The notes under the pieces are model-generated. The model ran no database searches. It worked only from the letters and a program-made list of their open reading frames with translations, and was not told the DNA's origin. DNA of 64,000 nt. It comes from Leifsonia sp. NPDC080035 (GTDB taxonomy: Bacteria > Actinomycetota > Actinomycetes > Actinomycetales > Microbacteriaceae). The stretch covers positions 186,001 through 250,000 of the forward strand of contig NZ_CP157390.1 of assembly GCF_040050925.1 (NCBI RefSeq), read 5' to 3'. Below are positions 57,100-64,000 of this stretch, piece by piece (the first letter of the stretch is position 1; the number at the start of each line of letters is the position of its first letter). The position numbers and the translations under genes were made by a program.

Positions 57100-58287
57100 A
57101 TGCACGTCGTACTGAAAGAGTGGGACGCGCCGGAGGAGTTCGATCTCCCGCGGTCGGTGGCCGTCGCGCTCCATGCTCGCCAGATCGCAACCGTCGTCCC
57201 GTCCGGGACGGACGGCAGATGGACCGTGAGCCAGGTGCGCAAGGTCGGATCGCTTACGATCGACGGCCACCAGGTCGACATCCGGCCCAAGCTTGCGATC
57301 AGCAGACTCTTCTTCCTTCTCGGCTACGCGCACCGCCGGCAGATCTGGCAGCCGGAACACACGGCACTCGATTCCGCTGACGGCCTCGTTCCGGCCGTCG
57401 CAGACGCATTCCTCCGGCAGCTGAGCGCGGCAGTCGGCCAGGGCCTCTTGCGGGGGTATCGCGAACGGTACGACACCGACACGGTGGTGCGCGGACGCAT
57501 CGAATTCGTCGACCAGTTCACGCGCAGGCCGGGACTCGCCTCGCCGTTGGAGCTGCGCTTCGACGAATTCACTGTCGACATCGACGAGAACCGGATCCTC
57601 GCGGCCGCGATCCATCGATTGCTCCGACTCCCCCTCCTCGCGCCCGACGCGAGGCGCTCGCTACTCCATTTCCGGGGGATGTTCGCCGACGTCGGAGCCC
57701 TCCCGCGCGGTCTTCCGGCGCCGGTGACGCTCGCCGATCGCCGAACAGAGCACTACCAGCCGGCGCTGGCCCTGGCCCGTCTCATCCTCGCGGACACGTC
57801 CATCGAGCACAGGCCAGGCGGACACACAGCGTCGGCGTTCCTTGTCGACGTCGCCCAGGTCTTCGAGGACTTCGTCTCTGAGGCGTTGCGCGAATCCTTG
57901 GAACGCTTCGGTGGACGCGTGATCAGCCAGAGAAGCGACCGTCTCGATGTCGACGGACACGCAGTGGTGCGCCCCGACATCGTCTGGGAGCGGGGCGATC
58001 GTATCGCTGCCGTGGCCGACGCCAAGTACAAGTCCGAGCGGCCGGCCGGCTACCCGAACGTCGATGTGTACCAGATGGTCACCTACTGCACCCGCTACGG
58101 TCTGAGGGACGGTCACCTCGTCTACGCAGCAGGCCAGGAAAAGCCCCGAACACTCGACATCATCGGGGCACCGGTCGCCATCCACTGTCACGCCCTCGAA
58201 CTCTCGGCCGCGCCCCGTGCCGTGCTTGCGGGCGTCGATCGCGTCGCGGAACTCATCCACGAGACCGGGCGCACCGCGGCAGGCTGA
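57100..58287 (+). CDS. mcrC: McrC-like nuclease subunit
   Basis: A 395-residue protein two bases after mcrB. The N-terminal beta domain ends in DIRPKLAISRLFFLLGYAH. The PD-(D/E)xK nuclease site is VVRPDIVWERGDRIAAVADAKYK, i.e. Asp about residue 292 and D-x-K at about 306-308. It activates McrB GTP hydrolysis and cuts the DNA. The pair forms a compact two-gene restriction unit. Confidence 0.87.
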   Translation: MHVVLKEWDAPEEFDLPRSVAVALHARQIATVVPSGTDGRWTVSQVRKVGSLTIDGHQVDIRPKLAISRLFFLLGYAHRRQIWQPEHTALDSADGLVPAVADAFLRQLSAAVGQGLLRGYRERYDTDTVVRGRIEFVDQFTRRPGLASPLELRFDEFTVDIDENRILAAAIHRLLRLPLLAPDARRSLLHFRGMFADVGALPRGLPAPVTLADRRTEHYQPALALARLILADTSIEHRPGGHTASAFLVDVAQVFEDFVSEALRESLERFGGRVISQRSDRLDVDGHAVVRPDIVWERGDRIAAVADAKYKSERPAGYPNVDVYQMVTYCTRYGLRDGHLVYAAGQEKPRTLDIIGAPVAIHCHALELSAAPRAVLAGVDRVAELIHETGRTAAG

Positions 58288-58386
58288 GCCGACGCCCGCT
58301 CCTTTCCCCGTCGCTCCCCGTCGCCCCGCCGATGTCCGCGGTCCCTGCGACCATTCCCCTGGGGACAGGACCGATCGGAGAGCGGG

Positions 58387-59583
58387 ATGCGCGGCGAGGC
58401 GACCGTACTGCACGCGGACCTCGACGCGTTCTACGCATCCGTCGAGCAGCGCGACGCTCCGCACCTGCGCGGCCGCCCCGTCATCGTCGGCGGCGGCGTC
58501 GTGCTGGCGGCGAGCTACGAGGCGAAGGCGCGCGGCGTACGCACCGCCATGGGCGGCCGGCAGGCGCGCGACCTGTGCCCAGAGGCCGTGATCGTTCCTC
58601 CGCGGATGGACGCGTACTCGGCGGCGAGCAAGGCGGTGTTCGCGATCTTCCGCGACACGACCCCGCTCGTCGAGGGGCTCTCGATCGACGAGGCGTTCCT
58701 GGAGGTCGGCGGCCTCCGGCGCATCGCGGGCTCGCCCGAGCAGATCGCGACGCACCTGCGCGAGCGCGTCCGCGCCGAGGTCGGCCTCGCCATCTCGGTC
58801 GGGATCGCGCGCACCAAGTTCCTCGCCAAGGTCGCCAGCGCCGTGAGCAAGCCCGACGGGCTGCTCCTGGTCGAGCCCGACCGCGAGGAGCAGTTCCTGC
58901 TTCCGCTCCCGGTGGAGCGGCTGTGGGGCGTCGGCGCCGTCACCGCGGAGAAGCTGCACCGGCTCGGGATCCGCACCGTCGGTCAGCTCGCCGAGCTGGA
59001 GGAGTCCGCCGCCGAGCGGCTGCTCGGCAAGGCCAGCGGCGCGCACCTGCACGCGCTGGCCCGGCTGCGTGACCCGCGTCCAGTCGACTCCACGAAGCGC
59101 CGCGGATCCATCGGCTCGCAGCGCGCGCTCGGCTCCCGCCCGCGCACGCCGGAGGAGCTGGATGTGATCCTCACGCAGATCCTCGACCGGCTCGCCCGCC
59201 GGCTCCGCGACGGCGACCGCACCTGCCGCACGGTCGTGCTCCGCCTCCGCTTCGGCGACTTCGCCAAGGCCACGCGGTCGCGCACGCTCGGCTACCCGAC
59301 CGACCGCACCTCCGTGCTGCTCACGATCGCGCGGGGTCTTCTCGCCTCCGCCCGGCCGGACATCGCGGCGCGCGGCATCACCCTGATCGGCGTCTCGCTG
59401 TCACAGCTGGGACGTTCCGACAGCTTCCAGCCCGAGCTGCCGATCGAGTGGGAGGACGGCGCACGCCTGGACACCGTGCTCGACGCCGTCCGCGACCGCT
59501 TCGGCGCGTCCTCGGTCGCCCGCGCAACACAGCTCGGCCGCGACCCGGGATGGTCGACGCCGCTGCTGCCCGAACACGAGTGA
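58387..59583 (+). CDS. dinB: DNA polymerase IV
   Basis: A 398-residue Y-family translesion polymerase. Metal-binding residues lie in VLHADLDAFYASVEQRD (start) and SIDEAFLEVGG (about residues 99-109). The fingers/thumb pattern continues with GIARTKFLAKVASAVSKPDG and WGVGAVTAEKLHRLGIRT. QPELPI near the C-terminus (about 359-364) could be the clamp-binding motif. GGAGAGCGGG precedes ATG 58387. The gene follows mcrC by 99 bases that hold no other feature. Confidence 0.92.
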   Translation: MRGEATVLHADLDAFYASVEQRDAPHLRGRPVIVGGGVVLAASYEAKARGVRTAMGGRQARDLCPEAVIVPPRMDAYSAASKAVFAIFRDTTPLVEGLSIDEAFLEVGGLRRIAGSPEQIATHLRERVRAEVGLAISVGIARTKFLAKVASAVSKPDGLLLVEPDREEQFLLPLPVERLWGVGAVTAEKLHRLGIRTVGQLAELEESAAERLLGKASGAHLHALARLRDPRPVDSTKRRGSIGSQRALGSRPRTPEELDVILTQILDRLARRLRDGDRTCRTVVLRLRFGDFAKATRSRTLGYPTDRTSVLLTIARGLLASARPDIAARGITLIGVSLSQLGRSDSFQPELPIEWEDGARLDTVLDAVRDRFGASSVARATQLGRDPGWSTPLLPEHE

Positions 59584-59596
59584 GCGGGACGCCGCC

Positions 59597-59767
59597 TCAG
59601 AAGTCTTCGCGCCGCTCCGCCTCGGCGTCGGCCACCGGCTCCACCTGCGCGAGCTCGTGCAGGGCCGCCCGCAGCTGGCGGCGCAGCCACTCGTCCGTGA
59701 CGTCTCCCGCCCCGAGCGCATCCAGCTGGGCGAGGCGTTCCGCCGCGGATCCTCGAAGGTCGTCCAT
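59597..59767 (-). CDS. small conserved hypothetical protein (56 aa)
   Basis: A 56-residue acidic helical protein: MDDLRGSAAERLAQLDALGA then DEWLRRQLRAALHELAQVEP. AGGAGAAGAGC is an excellent ribosome-binding site before ATG 59767. It ends 13 bases from dinB on the opposite strand and begins 20 bases after the SDR gene on the same strand, probably as its co-transcript. The function is unknown. Confidence 0.7.
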   Translation of the reverse strand: MDDLRGSAAERLAQLDALGAGDVTDEWLRRQLRAALHELAQVEPVADAEAERREDF

Positions 59768-59787
59768 GCTCTTCTCCTGTTCGTGCG

Positions 59788-60558
59788 TCACATCGTCTGC
59801 CGCATCCCGCCGTCGATCACCACGTCGGCCCCGGTGAGGTTCCCGAGCAGCGGGCTCGCCAGCATGACAACGAGCGTCGCCACCTCCTCCGGCGTCGTGA
59901 ACCGCCCGGTGATTATCGCCTGCTCCGCGCCGCGTCGCACCTCGTCTGGCGTGCCGCCGCCGGCCGCGGACACGGTCTGCGCGACTCCCCCGTCGCCCAG
60001 CCAGAGCGCGGTGGCGACCGGCCCGGGACTGATGGAGTTGACGCGGATCCAGCGCGGACCGAGCTCCTTCGACAGCGACTTGGAGAAGCTCAGCGCCGCC
60101 GCCTTCGCCGCGCTGTAGTCCATGACGAGCGGATCGGCGAGCATCGAGTTCTCGCTCGCGATCGTGACGATCGCCGCCCCGTCCGGCATCCTCTCGAGCA
60201 GCGCCCGGGTGACGCGCACCCCGGCGAGCGCGTTCAGCTCGTACGTGCGCATCCAGTCGTCGTCGGTGATGGATGCGAACCCGCCCGGCCGAGGAGGCGC
60301 CGACCCGACGTTGTTGACCAGCACATCCACCCGCTCGGTCTGTTCCCGCAGCCCGTCGATCTGCCCGGGATCGGAGAGGTCGGCGGCCACGAACCGGAAC
60401 CGCTCGTCCCCCGCAAGCTCGTCGGTCTCGGGCGTGCCCTTCCGGGCAACCCCGATGACGGAGGCGCCCTCGGCGAGCAGGGCGCGGGCGGTCGCGAGCC
60501 CGATGCCGCGACTGGCCCCGGTGACGACGGCGTTCGCGCCGGAAAGGTGTAGGTCCAC
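59788..60558 (-). CDS. short-chain dehydrogenase/reductase
   Basis: A 256-residue SDR enzyme. The cofactor motif is VVTGASRGIGLATARALLAE, with NNVGSAPP replacing the usual NNAG. The catalytic Ser lies in IVTIASENSMLADP, and the Tyr-Lys pair in DYSAAKAAALSFSKSL. The C-terminal GNLTGADVVIDGGMRQTM is typical. The substrate is unknown. GTG 60558 is seven bases after the -10 box CATAGT (60571-60566), a leaderless start. Confidence 0.87.
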   Translation of the reverse strand: MDLHLSGANAVVTGASRGIGLATARALLAEGASVIGVARKGTPETDELAGDERFRFVAADLSDPGQIDGLREQTERVDVLVNNVGSAPPRPGGFASITDDDWMRTYELNALAGVRVTRALLERMPDGAAIVTIASENSMLADPLVMDYSAAKAAALSFSKSLSKELGPRWIRVNSISPGPVATALWLGDGGVAQTVSAAGGGTPDEVRRGAEQAIITGRFTTPEEVATLVVMLASPLLGNLTGADVVIDGGMRQTM

Positions 60559-60657
60559 GCGCGCGACTATGCCGCGTCGCGGGGTGGGGTGGCAAGGGGG
60601 GCGCTGCGCCACTTATGCAGACCTGCCAGAATGGCGAACATGAATCGGGAGCGCTGC

Positions 60658-60674
60658 CAACGCTGATCGCGTTG
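60658..60674. promoter_or_regulatory. inverted repeat upstream of the 70-aa gene
   Basis: CAACGC-TGATC-GCGTTG is a perfect dyad just before TGTACT, a possible -10 box at 60673-60678. Confidence 0.4.
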
Positions 60675-60692
60675 TACTGACAGGAGAACCCG

Positions 60693-60905
60693 ATGTCGCA
60701 GGTCCCCTCGGGATACCGGCTCGCGCCCACCACTGATGGAAGCATCCTCGAATCACCGACGTACCAGCACTGGACGATCGCGGATCTGGTTGAGCTCTTC
60801 TCGCACTGCCCGCCGGAGGCACGGTTGTGGGTCATGGACGACGAGGACACCGTCCACCCGCTCGAGTTCCTGGGCGGCGATCAGGCCGACGTGATGCTGA
60901 GTTAG
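60693..60905 (+). CDS. small hypothetical protein (70 aa)
   Basis: A 70-residue protein: GYRLAPTTDGSILESPTYQH, then IADLVELFSHCPPEARLWVM. There is no membrane helix. The fold looks like a small alpha/beta domain with one Cys. CAGGAGAAC precedes ATG 60693, and a dyad lies upstream. I do not recognise the family. A strong terminator follows. Confidence 0.7.
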   Translation: MSQVPSGYRLAPTTDGSILESPTYQHWTIADLVELFSHCPPEARLWVMDDEDTVHPLEFLGGDQADVMLS

Positions 60906-60914
60906 CGCTGCGAG

Positions 60915-60950
60915 ATCGGTGCCGCGCTCTTCGCGGAGCGCGGCACCGGT
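60915..60950 (+). terminator. hairpin terminator
   Basis: GGTGCCGCGCTC-TTCGCG-GAGCGCGGCACC (core 60918-60947) is a perfect 12-bp stem that extends to about 15 bp. It separates the 70-aa gene from the convergent hsdR gene. Confidence 0.75.
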
Positions 60951-61010
60951 CTGGACCGCGATTCGGGCCCTCGAGGCGCCCCAGTACGGAGCTCATCCCC
61001 GTACGACCCG

Positions 61011-64000
61011 TCATTCCGGGTCGACCGAGGATGCGAGCCCCAGGAATCGCTCGACGAAGGCGCTGAGCGTGTCGATGACGCGCTGCTTCTTCTCACCATG
61101 ACCACCGTCAGCGGAGAACCGAGACGCGGGCGGAAGCACCCGTGTGATCTCCGTTCCCGTCGTGCGAAGTGTGCCAGCTCGGAAGGCGCTTTCGACGACG
61201 GCCCGCGTCTCGTTCGGACGAAGGCTCTCGTCGCGGATGATCGCCTCGAGCTCGGATTCGCGGCGGCCCGCGATGAACGCTTCCCACTCCTCGTCGACCG
61301 CCCCGTCGACCGAGACGGAGTCGACGAACGCTTCGATAAGGTCCTTCTTGCTGCGAAGCGTCGGGCTGGCGTCGATGTCACGACTGATCCGGGCACGGAC
61401 TTCCGTATCCTCGCCATCGCCATGCTCGGCGCGGTACTTCTGAACAAGCATCAGGATGTAGTCGACGTTGATCTCGACCTGTTTGATCAGTTCGATTTCG
61501 AAGACGAGGTCATCGTTGATGGGCTCCTTCTCCGCGTCCTTGTCCTTGCGGAACTCCGAGTAGAGGTCCAAGTAGACGCTGCGGTAGTTCTGGATGTCCC
61601 GCGCGGTGAGGATCTCGTTTCCTGCGAATTCGTCGAACGAGGCGAGGATGTTCTCCAGACGCAGAATCTGTCCGAACAGTTGAATGAACGCCTTCTGAGC
61701 AGCCTCGCCAATGATCCGCTCGTCAACAGGAAACGTAGTCAGCAGTTCGTTGACCTTCACCGCGTACTCGTCGTAGTACTCGGAGTACGGCCCCAGAAGA
61801 GCGACCGATTTCGCATCCTTGTTTCCGAACAGCTCGAGCGCATCGTCCGTCGCCTTCTGGAGGTCGCGAAAAGCGACGATGTTGCCATACGTCTTGACCG
61901 AGTTGAGGATGCGATTGGTCCGCGAGAACGCCTGGATAAGGCCGTGCGCCCGAAGGTTCTTGTCGACGAACAGCGTGTTGAGGGTCGTGGCGTCGAAGCC
62001 AGTCAGGAACATGTTGACCACGATGACGAGGTCGAGCTCCCGGTTCTTCAGCCGCTGCGAGAGGTCCTTGTAATAGTTCTGGAAGCGGTCGGCGGTGGTG
62101 TCATAGCTCGTGCCGAACAGATCGTTGTAGTCCTGGATCGCTTCTTCGAGGAACCCCCGCGCGTCCAGGCTGAGCGCATCCGTGTCGAAGGCCTCGTCCT
62201 CGATGATGCCATCGTCGCTGGCGTCGTTTGCTCCGTAGGAGTAGATGAGGCCGATCTTCAGGCGTTGGGCCGGCGCCAGGTCCTGCTGTTCTTTCTGGAA
62301 GGTGCTGTAGTAGCGGCGCGCGGCATCGATGGAGGCGGTCGCGAAGATCGCGTTGAATCCGCGCACGCGCCGCTGCTCGCGCACGGCCTCGACCTGGCGG
62401 CGAGCGCGACTGGACTCGGCGACGTTGGTGACGATGGAGTGCTCGTAGCTGGAGGCACGCCTGGTCTTCTGCGCGAAGTGCTGCAGCGTGTAGTGGACGA
62501 TCTGCTGAATGCGCCCCGGCGCCAACAATGCACCCTCGGTGTCGACCGCCGGCACATCCTTGTCGATGACCGCGCCGACCGCGATCGTGTCCACATAGTC
62601 GGCACGGAACGGCAGCACATTCTTGTCGTTGATCGCATCGACGATCGTGTAGGTGTGCAGCTTCTCCCCGAACGCCTGCTCGGTGGTCTTGAGCTGTGGG
62701 TTCCCACCGGAGGCCGCATTCACCCCGAAGATCGGCGTTCCCGTGAAGCCGAACAGGTTGTAGCGCTTGAACGCCTTCGTGATGTCCGTGTGCATGTCGC
62801 CGAACTGCGACCGGTGGCACTCGTCGAAGATGATCACCACATGCTCGCTCGTGATCGCGTGGCCCTTGTTCGCTTTGATGAACGAGGAGAGCTTCTGAAT
62901 CGTCGTGATGATGATCCGCGCGTCCGGATCCTCGAGCTGCGACCTCAGCACCGCTGTCGATGTGTTGGAGTTCGCGGCCCCTTTCTGAAACCGGTCGTAT
63001 TCCCGCATCGTCTGATAATCGAGGTCTCTGCGATCCACGACGAAGAGCACCTTGTGCACGCCCGGCAGCGCGGTCGCCAGCTGCGCAGTCTTGAAACTCG
63101 TGAGTGTCTTGCCGGAACCAGTGGTGTGCCACACGTAGCCGCCAGCGGCGACCGAGCCCAACTGCTTGTAGTTGGTGGAGACGACGATCTTCCGGAGAAT
63201 CCGCTCCGTTGCGACAATCTGGTACGGCCGCATCACCAGCAGCAGACGATCGGCGGTCAACACGCAGTAGCGAGTGAGGATGTTCAGCAGCGTGTGCTTG
63301 GCGAAGAACGTCCGCGCGAACGAGGCCAAATCCCGAATCGGCTTGTTCTGCGCATCCGCCCACCACGAGGTGAACTCGAACGAGTTGGAGGTCTTGCGGC
63401 CTCGCCCCGGCTTCTGCATTTCCTTGAGGTGCCGGTCGCGAGTCGTGTTCGAGTAATACTTGGTCAGCGTCCCGTTGCTGATCACGAACAGCTGCACGTA
63501 TTCGAACAGGGCGGATCCGGCCCAGAAGCTGTCCCGCTGGTAGCGCTCGATCTGGTTGAACGCCTGTCGCAGGTCCACTCCGCGACGCTTCAGCTCGATG
63601 TGCACCATCGGCAACCCGTTCACGAGCACGGTCACGTCGTACCGATTGGCGTAGATCGCGCCACCCTCACCCTTGCCGAGCTTGTACTGGTTGATGACCT
63701 GCAGCCTGTTGTTGTGAATGTTGGCCTTGTCCAGCAGCGCGATGTTCTTCGTCGACCCGTCGTCCCGTTTCAGGAGCTGGACGTGGTCCTCCTGGATGCG
63801 CACGGTCTTCTCGACGATGCCATCGTTCGCACTGGCGATCCGCGTCTCGAAGAACCCCTTCCACTCCGCATCGCTGAAGGTGATGTCGTTAAGAATCTCA
63901 AGCTGGGCACGCAGATTCGCCTCCAGCTGCGCGGGGGATGAGATCTGCGCGTACTCATATGCCTGCGACTCCAGCAGCCGAATAAACTCCTGCTCCAGGA
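61011..64000 (-). CDS. hsdR: type I restriction enzyme R subunit HsdR, 5' end outside the window
   Basis: The frame is open to the right edge, so the protein is at least 995 residues and its start is not seen. The nuclease domain has NRYDVTVLVNGLPMVHIELK, i.e. the D...E-x-K site. The motor domain has Walker A HTTGSGKTLTSFKTA, the DEAD-like IIFDECHRSQFG and motif III GFTGTPIFG. HsdR translocates and cuts DNA lacking the HsdM/HsdS methylation mark; those subunits would be upstream, outside the window. Codon choice and base content look less GC-rich than in the neighbours, consistent with transfer. Confidence 0.9.
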   Translation of the reverse strand, partial: LEQEFIRLLESQAYEYAQISSPAQLEANLRAQLEILNDITFSDAEWKGFFETRIASANDGIVEKTVRIQEDHVQLLKRDDGSTKNIALLDKANIHNNRLQVINQYKLGKGEGGAIYANRYDVTVLVNGLPMVHIELKRRGVDLRQAFNQIERYQRDSFWAGSALFEYVQLFVISNGTLTKYYSNTTRDRHLKEMQKPGRGRKTSNSFEFTSWWADAQNKPIRDLASFARTFFAKHTLLNILTRYCVLTADRLLLVMRPYQIVATERILRKIVVSTNYKQLGSVAAGGYVWHTTGSGKTLTSFKTAQLATALPGVHKVLFVVDRRDLDYQTMREYDRFQKGAANSNTSTAVLRSQLEDPDARIIITTIQKLSSFIKANKGHAITSEHVVIIFDECHRSQFGDMHTDITKAFKRYNLFGFTGTPIFGVNAASGGNPQLKTTEQAFGEKLHTYTIVDAINDKNVLPFRADYVDTIAVGAVIDKDVPAVDTEGALLAPGRIQQIVHYTLQHFAQKTRRASSYEHSIVTNVAESSRARRQVEAVREQRRVRGFNAIFATASIDAARRYYSTFQKEQQDLAPAQRLKIGLIYSYGANDASDDGIIEDEAFDTDALSLDARGFLEEAIQDYNDLFGTSYDTTADRFQNYYKDLSQRLKNRELDLVIVVNMFLTGFDATTLNTLFVDKNLRAHGLIQAFSRTNRILNSVKTYGNIVAFRDLQKATDDALELFGNKDAKSVALLGPYSEYYDEYAVKVNELLTTFPVDERIIGEAAQKAFIQLFGQILRLENILASFDEFAGNEILTARDIQNYRSVYLDLYSEFRKDKDAEKEPINDDLVFEIELIKQVEINVDYILMLVQKYRAEHGDGEDTEVRARISRDIDASPTLRSKKDLIEAFVDSVSVDGAVDEEWEAFIAGRRESELEAIIRDESLRPNETRAVVESAFRAGTLRTTGTEITRVLPPASRFSADGGHGEKKQRVIDTLSAFVERFLGLASSVDPE

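Noticed and set aside
61011..64000. A complete type I restriction-modification system
   Set aside because: Only hsdR is visible; hsdM and hsdS would be beyond the right edge, so completeness cannot be claimed.

Overview
The window comes from a high-GC actinobacterium. The protein families, the many GTG starts and the frequent -10 boxes lying 6-8 bases before a start codon (leaderless transcripts) fit the Microbacteriaceae, and a Leifsonia-like genome is my best guess. There is no IS element, prophage, CRISPR array or rRNA. One tRNA gene, tRNA-Ala(CGC), is present.

Left third (1-31.6 kb), mostly housekeeping and transport: the end of an acyl-CoA dehydrogenase, an M24 peptidase, a kinase/aminotransferase fusion, a divergent lysG-lysE pair, an APC permease, and tRNA-Ala. 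Next is the actinobacterial cell-division and envelope locus sepX/glpR-rimJ-galU-fthC, here without the moeA/glp gene usually found between galU and rimJ, followed by an FmdB zinc ribbon and mscL. Then come a large helicase-like protein with damaged ATPase motifs, two MFS exporters with an HTH regulator, the lactate module lldR-lldD, a G5/Excalibur exoprotein, a DsbA-like membrane protein, two TetR regulators, and a DUF6230-DUF6114-secreted protein operon.

Middle (31.6-52.7 kb): an epoxide hydrolase-like enzyme; an intergenic stretch with a candidate small RNA, a 26-codon leaderless ORF and a leaderless upstream ORF before a FusB/FBP-type zinc-finger gene; and a translationally coupled operon of a membrane protein, gluconate-dehydrogenase subunit 3, GMC oxidoreductase, TPP enzyme, enolase-superfamily enzyme and degenerate alpha/beta hydrolase. 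The most striking part follows at 42.2-48.4 kb. An ECF41 (SigJ-type) sigma factor is surrounded by four promoters of the form TGTCAC[A/G]-N16-NGTC. They drive a small acidic protein, an NmrA-like oxidoreductase plus the sigma factor, an NDH-2/cytochrome b operon, and two small proteins that look like free-standing copies of the sigma factor's own C-terminal SnoaL-like regulatory domain, ending in NPxxL motifs. After that come a large beta-helix-like membrane protein and an ArsR-SRPBCC-SRPBCC operon with an 11-bp-arm operator over its leaderless start.

Right end (52.7-64 kb), defence-like: a NERD-domain membrane protein, a helical protein of unknown function, McrB-McrC, DinB, an SDR enzyme, small conserved ORFs, and a type I restriction HsdR that runs off the right edge. 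HsdR and parts of the McrBC region look less GC-rich by eye than the rest, which suggests transfer.
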